The translations under genes were made by a program, and so were the position numbers. Of a stretch of DNA of 62,481 nucleotides, positions 44,609-53,869 are shown piece after piece. Every line of letters begins with the position of its first letter. Positions within the stretch are counted from its first letter, which is position 1. This DNA comes from Bacillus cereus. GTDB taxonomy: Bacteria; Bacillota; Bacilli; Bacillales; Bacillaceae_G. The stretch lies in assembly GCF_002584535.1 (NCBI RefSeq), contig NZ_NUOT01000045.1, positions 72,716 to 135,196 on the forward strand, written 5' to 3'. The notes beneath the pieces are model-generated. The model was not told the origin of the DNA and did not search any database. It was given only the letters and a program-made list of their open reading frames with translations.

Positions 44609-44662
44609 CTCAAACAAGCATACCCCCGTCCTAGATTTAGAACGGAGGTATGCTTGTTTGAG
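44609..44662. terminator. Long perfect inverted repeat at the end of the two-component operon
   Basis: Arms of 21 bp (44609-44629 and 44642-44662; outer part CTCAAACAAGCATACC) enclose a 12-nt loop, with one mismatch near the base of the loop. There is no U tract on either strand. It lies between two convergent genes, so it is probably a bidirectional terminator, or a small repeat element. Confidence 0.6.
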
Positions 44663-44671
44663 AAAGTGAAT

Positions 44672-45829
44672 TTATTGTTTATATGGAAGAAGTTTTACTG
44701 TAAATGTTGTTTTTTCAGCATCGCTGTATACCTCAATTGTTCCACTATGAATCTCCACAATGCTTTTGGCAATGGCCAAACCAAGCCCTGACCCTCCCGT
44801 GTATGTGGAACGGGATTTTTCAACACGATAGAAACGTTCAAATATATGTGGTAAATCTGTACTTGGAATAGGCTGACCGTAATTGACAATATCGATTGCA
44901 ATCACTTGATCTTCTTGATAGGCTATTATATCAATGAATTTCCCATCGTTTCCATACGTCATCGCATTTATAATTAAATTTTCAAATACACGCACCAATT
45001 TATCACCATCGGCAAGTACAATTAGTTTTTCTGATGGAAATGAAGGCCTACATTCAATATTTGCTTCTTGAAATTGCATACGAAATTGAACAGATAGTTG
45101 ACCAAGTAATTCAATTATATCAATAGGTAAAGTATTTAGTTGTAACTCTTTATTTTGAACACGTGTATACTCAAACAAGTCATTCATTAACATGTTTAAT
45201 CTAGTCACTTTATCATAAATAACTTGAATATAATGACGTAACTCTACCTCATCCCTATAATTATCATGGTGAATGAGATTAACATAGCCAACTATGGATG
45301 TTAAGGGTGTTCGTAAGTCATGCGATACATTTGTAATGAGTTCACTTTTTGCTTGTTCGGTTTGACGTTCTTCTTCAATAGAAACTTTTAACTGTTCTAC
45401 AATTTGATTAACGCCATTTGCTAAGTCTTCTAAGTAATTATGTTGTAAAACGGAAATTTTATGATTAAAGTTTCCATTTGCAATATAACGAATTTCCTCT
45501 ATCATTTTTTTAATACAAGCTTCATAGTATAACTTCTTCTCATGACGATAAAAAAGATACACGTAGGAGGAGAAAATAGAAAATAAAAATACATAAGACA
45601 CCATCATAGCCCAAAAAGATTCTTTAAGTCCTCGATATTTTTCATAGCCGACGATTCTAACAAATTCTTCACTTAAAGCTGTTAATGTAAGGGAACTGTC
45701 AATTACACTTGTAACAAGACGAGATATGAAAACCTCTGAAATGGGTGTAAGTAAAATAGATATTAAAAGCCAAAATGCAATTTTCCATTTTGGGATGACC
45801 TTCAATATATCAAACGTTTCATTTTTCAA
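44672..45829 (-). CDS. Membrane sensor histidine kinase
   Basis: 385 aa. Two membrane segments (about 16-34 and 73-95) enclose a short outside loop of about 38 residues, followed by a HAMP-like region (100-150). The HisKA motif ITNVSHDLRTPLTSI carries His170. The ATPase domain has an N box near 285, G1 near 315 (VNYGQPIP), an F box (PHIFERFYRVEKS) and G2 (GGSGLGLAIAKSI). The small sensor loop suggests it senses a membrane-near signal, such as cell-envelope stress. It overlaps the response regulator gene by 11 bp. Confidence 0.92.
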   Translation of the reverse strand: MKNETFDILKVIPKWKIAFWLLISILLTPISEVFISRLVTSVIDSSLTLTALSEEFVRIVGYEKYRGLKESFWAMMVSYVFLFSIFSSYVYLFYRHEKKLYYEACIKKMIEEIRYIANGNFNHKISVLQHNYLEDLANGVNQIVEQLKVSIEEERQTEQAKSELITNVSHDLRTPLTSIVGYVNLIHHDNYRDEVELRHYIQVIYDKVTRLNMLMNDLFEYTRVQNKELQLNTLPIDIIELLGQLSVQFRMQFQEANIECRPSFPSEKLIVLADGDKLVRVFENLIINAMTYGNDGKFIDIIAYQEDQVIAIDIVNYGQPIPSTDLPHIFERFYRVEKSRSTYTGGSGLGLAIAKSIVEIHSGTIEVYSDAEKTTFTVKLLPYKQ

Positions 45830-46514
45830 TTTTATAACCTACTCCCCAAACAGTATGGATGAGTTTTTCACCATTCGTTCTTGTTTCAAGTTTATCCCTT
45901 AAGTTGCTAATATGAACCATTACAGTTTTATTAGAACCGTAACCATCTTCATTCCAAACACGTTCAAATATTTCTTCTGAACTAAATACTCTCCCAGTAT
46001 TGCTAGCAAGTAGGTATAGGATATCAAATTCAATAGATGTAAGCTTAATATATTCTCCATTCACTTTCACAGTATGATTATGCTTATGTATTTCTGCAGA
46101 ACGAATCCGAATAATTCCGTCTTCCTTTATTTGCGAGGCAGTATACTGGAAGGAGGATCTGCGCAATAACGCTTTAACTCTCGCAATTAATTCGAGTGGA
46201 TTAAAAGGCTTAATCATATAATCATCAGCACCTGTCATAAGACCTAGAATTTTATCCATATCTTCGGCTTTTGCACTTAACATAAGAATAGGAACCGTAT
46301 TTTTTTCCCTTACTTGCTGACAAACTTCTAATCCATTACGCTTTGGCATCATGATATCTAAAATCATAAGATCAATTTGATAAAGTGAGAGCATATGTAA
46401 CGCTTCCTCACCATCATATGCTTTATAAATGTTGTAACCTTCATTTCGTAAATAAACGGCAAGCAATTCTACAATCTCTTTATCATCATCAATAATTAAA
46501 ATATTTCTTTCCAT
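45819..46514 (-). CDS. OmpR-family response regulator
   Basis: 231 aa. Receiver domain with the acidic triad D9-D10-D11, phosphoacceptor D53 (ILDIMMPKRNG) and K102 (YMIKPF). The C-terminal winged helix is of the OmpR/PhoB class (about 135-229). It partners with the overlapping kinase. ATG start with GAGAGAGGAAT upstream. The target genes are unknown; no transporter sits next to the pair. Confidence 0.92.
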   Translation of the reverse strand: MERNILIIDDDKEIVELLAVYLRNEGYNIYKAYDGEEALHMLSLYQIDLMILDIMMPKRNGLEVCQQVREKNTVPILMLSAKAEDMDKILGLMTGADDYMIKPFNPLELIARVKALLRRSSFQYTASQIKEDGIIRIRSAEIHKHNHTVKVNGEYIKLTSIEFDILYLLASNTGRVFSSEEIFERVWNEDGYGSNKTVMVHISNLRDKLETRTNGEKLIHTVWGVGYKIEK

Positions 46515-46711
46515 CGTATATTTAATTCCTCTCTCTACATTTCATCATCATTAATATAATAACAAACATTTATGTGTTTGGGAGTTAAGATTATATACAT
46601 AATTTCATGTAACGTATTGAAAGGATTTAAAAAACACATCACGAATAAAAATAAGAGGATGCTTTGTTACTTATGATAAATAGAATATAAGTTTTGTTAG
46701 AAGAGAGTAAC

Positions 46712-46922
46712 GTGTTACATAAAGAACTAGCTACATTAGAATCGAGTGAAGATTGGGGAAAAGATATAAAAAACTTTTTTATTAGAATGTATGTTTATTT
46801 ACGATGATAGAGGATGTGAGGTAATTGCGAAGAATAAAGAAATGATACGAGATTTATATAAGAAATATAAAGATTTGATTTCCTGTTATGAGCGAGAAAG
46901 TAATGATGAATTATTCAAATGA
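46712..46922 (+). pseudogene. DUF3885-like protein, C-terminal remnant
   Basis: One frame reads VLHKELATLESSEDWGKDIK and NFFIRMYVYL, then meets stops at about 46806. A shift gives YDDRGCEVIAKNKEMI, then DLYKKYKDLISCYERE and a TGA at 46920-46922. The YDDRG stretch followed by a C-terminal helix is the DUF3885 pattern. The 5' two thirds are absent. It ends just before the next gene's ribosome binding site. Confidence 0.55.
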
Positions 46923-46946
46923 AAATAGGAGGAAGTGAAAAGTGTA

Positions 46947-47654
46947 ATGAAACGTATTGCAATTGTATCAGCATGGGAGCCTGAGCTTACATACTTGCAT
47001 CAGCATCATCCAAGTCATCGTGTAGAAAAACGAGCAGCTTGGGACTTTCATTTTCATTCTATAAATGACTTAGAAGTAATATCGGTAATTACTGGCGTTG
47101 GAAAAGTAAGCTGTGCTAGTTGCGTACAGTTATTAATAAGCGAATTTAAGCCTGAACAGTTATTTATGACAGGTATTTGTGGAAGTTTATCTGAGAAAGT
47201 AAAAAATGGTCATATTGTTGTTGCACTTAACACATTACAGCATGATGTAACGGCTGCAGGAACAGGAACAGATAGTTTCAATTTATATACTGGTAGAGCA
47301 GCTCCTATTGAAACAACAGAATATCTTGTAAGGCAAATAAAAAAAGTGCTTGCTTATGATACAGTGCATTTTGGGACTTTCATATCCGGAGATCAGCGTA
47401 TTCGCAGTACGGAAATGAGATATTTACTACATACTGTTTACGGTGCAATAGCTGTTGATCAAGAAATAGCAGCTTTTGCGTATGTGTGTCATGTGAATAA
47501 AAAACCTTTTCTTTGTTTGAAAGCAGCTTCAGATCAAGCGAACGATAAAACAGTGGAAGAACAAAAAGTATTTAAAATGTTGGCATGTGAGAAAGCATGT
47601 GAATATTTAATTGCGTTTTTACGCGTTTACGAATTAACTACATCTCATCAATAA
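46947..47654 (+). CDS. MTA/SAH nucleosidase-like phosphorylase family protein
   Basis: About 235 aa in the nucleoside phosphorylase (PNP/UDP) superfamily. Features: IAIVSAWEPELTYL at the start, ITGVGKVSCASC near 48-59, FMTGICGSL near 75-83, the substrate-site VDQEIAAFAYVC (VDMEGAA in ordinary MTA/SAH nucleosidase) and the catalytic ASDQANDKT, where the aspartate should activate the purine. The altered VDQEIAA and WEPE motifs mean the base or ribose preference may differ. AGGAGG (46928-46933) lies 13 nt before the ATG at 46947; an in-frame GTG at 46935 is too close. First of four co-directional genes. Confidence 0.8.
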   Translation: MKRIAIVSAWEPELTYLHQHHPSHRVEKRAAWDFHFHSINDLEVISVITGVGKVSCASCVQLLISEFKPEQLFMTGICGSLSEKVKNGHIVVALNTLQHDVTAAGTGTDSFNLYTGRAAPIETTEYLVRQIKKVLAYDTVHFGTFISGDQRIRSTEMRYLLHTVYGAIAVDQEIAAFAYVCHVNKKPFLCLKAASDQANDKTVEEQKVFKMLACEKACEYLIAFLRVYELTTSHQ

Positions 47655-47700
47655 TACGATGTATAAATCTATATCCTTTAAAAGGAGCCTAACTTTAGTC

Positions 47701-48336
47701 ATGAAAATAATAAATAAAGTAGCAATTATCGGTGCAAACGGAAAGGCTGGTAAATACCTTATAACTCAAGCACTACTAGAAGGATACTTTGTCCGTATTC
47801 TCACACGAGATCCACAAAAGTTTAAAATATCGCATAAACATTTGGAAGTTGTAAAAGGAGATGCTCGCGATATTTCTGCAATACGTCGATTACTGCAAGG
47901 TTGCAATGCTGTTATTAATGCAGTGGGGCAACCTAAAAAAGAGTCATATATATTTAGCACAGTTACGAATCATATTTTAGAAGTAATGAAAGAATACGGG
48001 ATCAAGCGATATATTCTTATTTCTGGAGGATCAATGGATGTACAAGAAGATACTAAAAGTTTATTAAATAAAATAGGGGCAAAGTTATTTCGTTTGTTTC
48101 TTTCGAGTATGATGAAAGATAAATATAAGGAATTACAACTAGTGCGAGATAGTAATGTGAATTGGACTATTGTACGATTACCTTTTGTTGTAGACGGAGA
48201 AGGGACCGGTAAAATAAAAGAGAGTCTTATAGATTTACCAGGAATTAAGATTCAAAATGGAGATATTGCGCCGTTTGTTATAAAGCAAATTCAGGATGAA
48301 ATGTATAGTTGGAAATGCCCATTTATTTCAAACTAG
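47701..48336 (+). CDS. NAD(P)-binding Rossmann protein (atypical SDR / NmrA-like)
   Basis: 211 aa from the ATG at 47701. The dinucleotide motif VAIIGANGKAGKYLITQALL is at 7-26 (GxxGxxG type). Then come RDPQKF, a GDARDI acidic turn and VNWTIVRLPFVVDGEG near 163-178. This is the layout of YwnB/NmrA-like oxidoreductases or redox sensors. AAAGGAG is 13 nt upstream, so the start could lie slightly earlier. It probably acts as a flavin/quinone reductase or regulator; the substrate is unknown. Confidence 0.82.
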   Translation: MKIINKVAIIGANGKAGKYLITQALLEGYFVRILTRDPQKFKISHKHLEVVKGDARDISAIRRLLQGCNAVINAVGQPKKESYIFSTVTNHILEVMKEYGIKRYILISGGSMDVQEDTKSLLNKIGAKLFRLFLSSMMKDKYKELQLVRDSNVNWTIVRLPFVVDGEGTGKIKESLIDLPGIKIQNGDIAPFVIKQIQDEMYSWKCPFISN

Positions 48337-48362
48337 TTGGAAAGGTGGATGAAATTGTTACG

Positions 48363-49214
48363 ATGGTTCATTATAAAAAATGTAGCGAAGTGAATATAGA
48401 TTTCGTGTACGAAGCTTTTCGAGATGGTTTTTCTGATTACATCATAAAGATGGAAGTTTCAAAAGAAGATTTTATAAAAAGATTCTTCGGTCCGGAAGGA
48501 AATAAACTTGAGTATTCTTATATAGCGTTGGATGAAAATAAACCAATTGGAGTTATACTTGGTGGAATTAAAGAATATGAAAGTATAAAAACAATGCGAT
48601 GTGGCGCATTAGCGGTTCATCCGAACTATCGTGGGGTTGGCGTTAGTCATAAATTATTTGAATTTCATAAAGAAAAAGCGATAAAAAATGGATGTCAGCA
48701 ACTTTTTCTTGAAGTCATTGTCGGTAATGATAGAGCGATTCAATTTTATACGAAGTTAGGGTATGAAAAAGTATATGATCTCTCTTACTATAATTTGAGG
48801 GACACTTCTATTTTGACAAGTAAGAGTGTCCAAAATATAGAAATAAAGCAAATTAAGTTTGGCGAATTTCAAAACGGTATACAAAAATGGTTAAACTTCC
48901 ATATAAATTGGCAAAATGATGTCGAGTATATGGAGAAAACTGAAAATAATAAGTATTATGGAGCTTATATTAACGATGATTTAAAAGGATGTATATGTGT
49001 TGGTGACAATGGTAAGATAAGTTTATTATTTGTTGATAAAAAATATAGAAGAATTAGAGTCGCTACAAGTCTATTACAAACTGTAAGCAAAGAATTACAG
49101 CTTTCCAGTCTTTCTATTGGATTCCCTAATAATGCTTTACTTGAAGGATTTGTAAAAAAGTGTGGATTCGAGAAAAGTTCGTTGGCTCAGTATGAAATGT
49201 ATTATACATTATAA
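48363..49214 (+). CDS. Tandem GNAT acetyltransferase
   Basis: About 283 aa from the ATG at 48363. The first GNAT domain (about 1-150) has ALAVHPNYRGVGVSHKLFEF and then FYTKLGYEK. A second, weaker domain in the C-terminal half has LLFVDKKYRRIRVATSLLQT and ends in FVKKCGFEKS. AAAGGTGG lies 14 nt upstream, so the start is uncertain and a GTG at 48345 is possible. The gene overlaps the end of the SDR-like gene only if the earlier starts are used. Two-domain GNATs of this sort act on small amines or on protein N-termini; the target is unknown. Confidence 0.82.
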   Translation: MVHYKKCSEVNIDFVYEAFRDGFSDYIIKMEVSKEDFIKRFFGPEGNKLEYSYIALDENKPIGVILGGIKEYESIKTMRCGALAVHPNYRGVGVSHKLFEFHKEKAIKNGCQQLFLEVIVGNDRAIQFYTKLGYEKVYDLSYYNLRDTSILTSKSVQNIEIKQIKFGEFQNGIQKWLNFHINWQNDVEYMEKTENNKYYGAYINDDLKGCICVGDNGKISLLFVDKKYRRIRVATSLLQTVSKELQLSSLSIGFPNNALLEGFVKKCGFEKSSLAQYEMYYTL

Positions 49215-49265
49215 CCGATAGAGTGGAAATAGAGAAAATCTGTGATTTTAAATGGAGGTATGACA

Positions 49266-49763
49266 ATGTTAGCTTTAATAGAAAAAGTAGATAATGGATA
49301 TGTAGCTCAATTTAATCGTCCGTTACATTATTCAGTAGAGCAAGTTTGGGCTGTATTAACAGAAAATGAAAAGCTAAAAAGATGGATGCCGAATCTTTAC
49401 ATAGAAGATTTGCGACAAGGAGGTAAGATAAAATTTGATATGATGGATGGTTCTGGAGAATTTATTAATATTGATATTTTGCGATGTCAAATAAATTCTG
49501 TATTAGAGTTCACATGGGGAGAAGATCGAGTTCGATTTGAAATACATAAAGATCAAGAAAATTGTTTATTAATATTAAAAGAGTTTATCCACGAAATAAA
49601 TGATCATACACCAAAAGATTTATCTGGGTGGCATGTATGCTTAGAAATTTTTTCTTCTGTATTAGATGATAGTGAAATGGAGTTTCCAAAAGAAGAGTGG
49701 GAAAGATGGTATAAGAGATATGAATTAGTAATGGATAAAATCAAAAATGAGAGAGTAAATTAA
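49266..49763 (+). CDS. SRPBCC (AHSA1/START-like) domain protein
   Basis: 165 aa with one START-like ligand-binding cavity domain: FNRPLHYSVEQVWAVLTENE near 18-37, WMPNLYIEDLRQGGKIKFD near 43-61, then DLSGWHVCLEIFSS near the end, characteristic of the AHSA1 branch. GGAGG lies about 7 nt before the ATG at 49266; the ATG two codons earlier is too close. Members bind hydrophobic ligands or stimulate Hsp90-like ATPases; the role here is unknown. Confidence 0.87.
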   Translation: MLALIEKVDNGYVAQFNRPLHYSVEQVWAVLTENEKLKRWMPNLYIEDLRQGGKIKFDMMDGSGEFINIDILRCQINSVLEFTWGEDRVRFEIHKDQENCLLILKEFIHEINDHTPKDLSGWHVCLEIFSSVLDDSEMEFPKEEWERWYKRYELVMDKIKNERVN

Positions 49764-49884
49764 TTGTATTATTATATAATAATTTCATATTAAAAAAGCG
49801 CATATACGACAGAAAGAACATTGTGCTAATATTTATTTGAGTAGGGGATAATGTGCAGTTTGAGAATATAGTAGGAGGATAATA

Positions 49885-50239
49885 TTGACGAAGAGTATAC
49901 CGATATTTTTTATCCTATGTATCTTTGTTATCATTATTATAAATATTAAAGGGAATAATAAGAAAAAACGATACGAATCCATCTCTAATGTGTATAGAAG
50001 GTGCTAAGTACATAAATTCAGTGGTACTATCTCAAGATAAGCAGCCTCTACCAAATATTAAAGTTTATGAAGAGGCTATTAGTGAAAAAGAGCTTGCAGT
50101 TACAAATTCAAAAGGAGAGTTGAAATTTACGACCGGTGTTTGTAGTAAAGTTACTTTAATATTTATTACCTAAAATGGAGATATATTTACAAAGAAATAT
50201 GATAGAAATAATATATCTGAAATTATTCAGTTGGATTAG
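49885..50239 (+). pseudogene. Decayed copy of the transthyretin-like small protein gene
   Basis: TTG at 49885 with AGGAGG 6 nt upstream opens an N-terminal membrane anchor (IPIFFILCIFVIIIINIK). A shift near 49980 moves to the frame MCIEGAKYINSVVLS, then QPLPNIKVYEEAISEKE and GVCSKVTL. A TAA at 50171-50173 replaces the Pro codon of TPDG in the intact copy, after which NGDIFTKKYDRNN continues to the stop at 50237-50239. It is clearly a paralogue of the gene at 53870, with one frameshift and one nonsense change. Confidence 0.75.
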
Positions 50240-50301
50240 CATAGCTTAAAAATAATAAGATTACTATAATTTTATTATGTAAACATATAACGGATTAAAT
50301 A

Positions 50302-50347
50302 AGACTCTGATTTTGAAATTACTTTTTCAAAATCAGAGTCTTTTATT
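50302..50347. terminator. Bidirectional terminator before the M3 peptidase gene end
   Basis: A 16-bp stem, GACTCTGATTTTGAAA (50303-50318) with TTTCAAAATCAGAGTC (50325-50340), followed by TTTTATTT; the other side is A-rich. Confidence 0.85.
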
Positions 50348-50389
50348 TAGTAGAGATAAGTTAATGCCGTACAAGGTTTTCTTAATTAT

Positions 50390-52075
50390 TTACAGTATCT
50401 CTAGTAACTTTAATTCCTCTTCTACAAAATCTATTACTTCTTTTATTGTTTTACTAGAAAAATCAAATTGGATTCCAGCAGCTTCATATATTTCTTTTAC
50501 AGATTTAGAACTACCTAAAGATAATGCCTTTTTATAGTTTTGCAATGTTTGCTGAGGGTTTTCTTTATACTGTTTATACATTTGTAAGGCGCCGATTTGT
50601 GCGATTGCATATTCGATATAATAGAAGGGAACCTCAAAAATATGTAAGACAGATAACCATTGTGCGACGATCCAACTTTCATGCCCATTTATATTTACTA
50701 CGCTTGAATTATATGTTGTAGAGAGCTCTAAAAACTTAACATTTCTTTCTTCAGCGGTATGATTTGGATTCTCATACAACCAGTGTTGAAATTGATCGAT
50801 GATAAGCGTAATGGGTATATACTCTATAATTTGTGTTAATTGCTCTTGTTTAGCTTGTTTGAGTTCTTCTTTATTACTATAAAAAACATCCCATTTATCC
50901 ATTGTAAATAGTTCCATTGTCATACTCGCTAATTCAGCAGTTTCCATTGGTAAATGCTGATATTGGTGTATTAAAATATCTTTCATTAAATCGTGATGAA
51001 TACAGTGACCCATCTCATGTAAGAAAACAACAACATCAGTTTGTGTTGTTGTTAAATTCATAAAAATAAACGATAACTTAGATGAAGGTAAATATTCACA
51101 AAATCCACCTGGTGCTTTTCCTTTTCTGCTTTCCAAATCTAGATTGGTATGCATTTTTTCTAGAAGAGCTGAAAAACTCGAATCGATTTTCGCAAAAATT
51201 GTTTTACTTTTTTCTATTAATTCATTTTCACTTTTTACAGGCTGTAAAGGCTTATGCTCTATAGGTACAGCATGTATATCCCACGGGCGTAATATATCTA
51301 CTTGAAGCTTTCCTTGTAGTTCCTTATGTATTTTTTCTTGCAACGGCACAACGTATTTACGAATAGATTCAGCGAACGCATTGCATTGCTCGACAGTGTA
51401 ATCAAAACGCTCGTATTTTTTAAACATGTAGTCACGATAATTCGTTAAACCAACATTTCTAGCTTTTTTTGTTCGAAGTATAATTAACTGGTTTAAGATT
51501 TCCTGAATTTCATTCTCTACGGATAGAAATTTTTCAGAGATAGCAGCCATCGCTTTTTGACGAACATTTCGATCTGGGTCTTGTAGATATACCCTTAATT
51601 CAGAAATGTTTACTTCTTCGCCATTCCACATAGAAGTGAGGTTGCCTGTGATTTCAAAATATTTTGTGATTAACTCATCTTCAGTAACTTCTAGACTAAT
51701 ATTTTCTTCGTTAAAGAGTTCTATCGTATTTTTAATCTTTGTATCTAAGAATCCAAACTGAGAAGAATTTAATTGTAAACGGTAGGGTGATTCATAATAT
51801 TTTTGATCTAATAGACTTTTATAACGTTTTAATATAGGCTGTACGTGTTTTTGATCAAAGTCAAAAGTTTCTTTTGCTTCTATATTATTCGTATTTTGTT
51901 GAAAGGCAATATAATGTTGCATGAATTGTTCATTGATAGAATTTAAAGTCTGTGATTGTTGTATTAACCAATTCTCAAGTTCTTGACTAGAAGATATTGA
52001 GACGTTTACTAGTATATCCAATTCTTTTATTAATTCATCTATATTACTAATATTGATAGGTATTGCCTGCTGCAT
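50390..52075 (-). CDS. M3-family oligoendopeptidase (PepF-like)
   Basis: 561 aa zinc metallopeptidase cleaving short peptides in the cytoplasm. The zinc motif is HEMGHCIHH (His353, Glu354, His357). The third ligand glutamate is expected about 25 residues later, in MTMELFTMDKW or just before it. The N-terminal half is helical and covers the active site, as in PepF. No signal peptide. GAGGGATATTTC precedes the ATG on the minus strand. It is divergent from the MocR regulator at 52474, about 400 bp away. Confidence 0.9.
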   Translation of the reverse strand: MQQAIPINISNIDELIKELDILVNVSISSSQELENWLIQQSQTLNSINEQFMQHYIAFQQNTNNIEAKETFDFDQKHVQPILKRYKSLLDQKYYESPYRLQLNSSQFGFLDTKIKNTIELFNEENISLEVTEDELITKYFEITGNLTSMWNGEEVNISELRVYLQDPDRNVRQKAMAAISEKFLSVENEIQEILNQLIILRTKKARNVGLTNYRDYMFKKYERFDYTVEQCNAFAESIRKYVVPLQEKIHKELQGKLQVDILRPWDIHAVPIEHKPLQPVKSENELIEKSKTIFAKIDSSFSALLEKMHTNLDLESRKGKAPGGFCEYLPSSKLSFIFMNLTTTQTDVVVFLHEMGHCIHHDLMKDILIHQYQHLPMETAELASMTMELFTMDKWDVFYSNKEELKQAKQEQLTQIIEYIPITLIIDQFQHWLYENPNHTAEERNVKFLELSTTYNSSVVNINGHESWIVAQWLSVLHIFEVPFYYIEYAIAQIGALQMYKQYKENPQQTLQNYKKALSLGSSKSVKEIYEAAGIQFDFSSKTIKEVIDFVEEELKLLEIL

Positions 52076-52473
52076 GAAATATCCCTCACTTTTTTATTTA
52101 CTAATAGAGGTATTCTTTTCTTTTATACGAATTCCTTTTTAACCAGGAAGTTCATACTTACTACACCAAGAATAATACTCCTGTAGTAATTGTAATTAAT
52201 GTAGATAGATTGTTAAAGACATTCATTTTAGCTACTTTAATATAAGAAATATTCCGCTTGTAACTGTTAAAGCTAATTTCACAAATATAAATGAAAATCC
52301 TGTAATAAATATATAATAATACAACTATATACACTTTAGTTGTATTATTATATATTTTACCTCATATAGTCAATTTATTACCGGCCATATGCACATGGTA
52401 ATCTTTCTGAGTCGATGCTACAATGTGAACAAATACAGACTGTACCGGTACGCAATAAACAAGAGGTGTAATC
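52076..52473. promoter_or_regulatory. Divergent control region between the M3 peptidase and MocR genes
   Basis: No gene. It holds a perfect stem AATACAACT (52318-52326) / AGTTGTATT (52338-52346), an interrupted TTACC...GGTAA repeat (about 52379-52402), and the palindrome GTACCGGTAC (52442-52451) 23 bp before the MocR start. The last could be the MocR operator. Confidence 0.45.
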
Positions 52474-53847
52474 ATGTATAAATATTTAAAGGTACTAAAT
52501 GATTTAGAAAACATAATTCAAAAGGGAGAAATGCAAGAAGGGAAGAAACTTCCATCTATACGTTCGCTTGTGACGCAATATGGATGTAACAAAGCAACAA
52601 TCATACGTGCGCTTCATGAATTAGAGAAGCGTCATATTATTTATTCCGTACCTCAAAGTGGATATTATGTAGTGAAGAGAATGGGGATTTATGAGGAAGA
52701 TGAAACGGAGAATATTGATTTTGCATCTTCAGCTCCAGACCCTGATGTATTTCCTTATTTAGATTTTCAACATTGTATTAATAAGGCGATTGATACGTAT
52801 AAGAATCATTTGTTTATATACGGTACACCCAAAGGGTTACCATCGTTAATTACAGTTGTGCAAAAACAATTAGTAAACTATCAAATTTTCACAAAAGAAG
52901 AAAACATCTTTATTACTTCGGGAGTTCAACAAGCTCTCGCTATATTAACTTCTATACCCTTTCCAAATCAAAATGAAACAGTACTTATTGAACAGCCAAG
53001 TTATCATTTATACATTGAATACTTAGAAACAAATCGAACCCCTGTAATTGGTATAAAACGTACTGCTGAAGGTATTGATTTAATTGAGCTAGAAAGAATA
53101 TTCCGAACGGGAAAAATTAAATTTTTTTATACAATTCCAAGGTTTCACCATCCACTTGGCACTTCATATTCTAAGAAAGAAAAAGAAAAGATTATTTCTC
53201 TCGCAAGAAAATACAATGTATTTATAGTAGAAGATGATTATTTAGCAGATTTAGAACAAAATTCGAAGATAGGCCCACTATATAGTTACGATAATTCTTC
53301 ACATGTAATCTATCTAAAAAGTTATTCAAAGATTGTTTTCCCTGGATTACGTGTAGGTGTGGCAGTTATTCCTCCTTCTATTGCAGCGTTGTTTCATAAA
53401 TATAAAAAGCTATTAGATATTGATAGTTCGATGATTTCCCAAGCTGCGTTAGAAATTTACATAAAAAGTGGGATGTTTGAACGACACAAGCAAAAAATTC
53501 AATCATCTTACTATGCTAGATCTAAAGTGCTATCAGAAACATTAGAAGAAGTTTATAAAGAAAATCAACATTTGTTTACATATAAAGGTGAAAACAACAT
53601 AGGAATACATACGTGCTTATCATTACATAAAGGTATTGCTAAAGAAACACTTATTAAAAGCCTAAGACAAAATCAAATATTTATTGATGCTATTGATAAA
53701 AATTATTTGTCTTCTTTCCATAAGGAAACACTTTTAAAACTAAATGTATCAAATGTGAAAGAAGATAAAATCGCGGTAGGAATTCATAGAGTAATCGAGG
53801 AAATGAAACGAGTAAGTCGTGTAGATTTCCATTTTAAGAAAGGCTAA
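52474..53847 (+). CDS. MocR-type GntR regulator with an aminotransferase-like domain, variant motifs
   Basis: 457 aa. The N-terminal GntR winged helix (about 1-68) has GKKLPSIRSLVTQYGCNKAT. A class I aminotransferase-like domain follows, with the PLP lysine in LKSYSKIVFPGLRVGV near 288-303. Compared with usual MocR proteins, the NPTG region reads FHHPLGTSYS and the EDDYDSEF region reads EDDYLADLEQ, so PLP contacts or ligand use may differ. AAGAGGTG lies 8 nt before the ATG. The targets may be the divergent peptidase or the small gene downstream. Confidence 0.88.
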   Translation: MYKYLKVLNDLENIIQKGEMQEGKKLPSIRSLVTQYGCNKATIIRALHELEKRHIIYSVPQSGYYVVKRMGIYEEDETENIDFASSAPDPDVFPYLDFQHCINKAIDTYKNHLFIYGTPKGLPSLITVVQKQLVNYQIFTKEENIFITSGVQQALAILTSIPFPNQNETVLIEQPSYHLYIEYLETNRTPVIGIKRTAEGIDLIELERIFRTGKIKFFYTIPRFHHPLGTSYSKKEKEKIISLARKYNVFIVEDDYLADLEQNSKIGPLYSYDNSSHVIYLKSYSKIVFPGLRVGVAVIPPSIAALFHKYKKLLDIDSSMISQAALEIYIKSGMFERHKQKIQSSYYARSKVLSETLEEVYKENQHLFTYKGENNIGIHTCLSLHKGIAKETLIKSLRQNQIFIDAIDKNYLSSFHKETLLKLNVSNVKEDKIAVGIHRVIEEMKRVSRVDFHFKKG

Positions 53848-53869
53848 TTCTTTATATAGGAGGCTTAGT

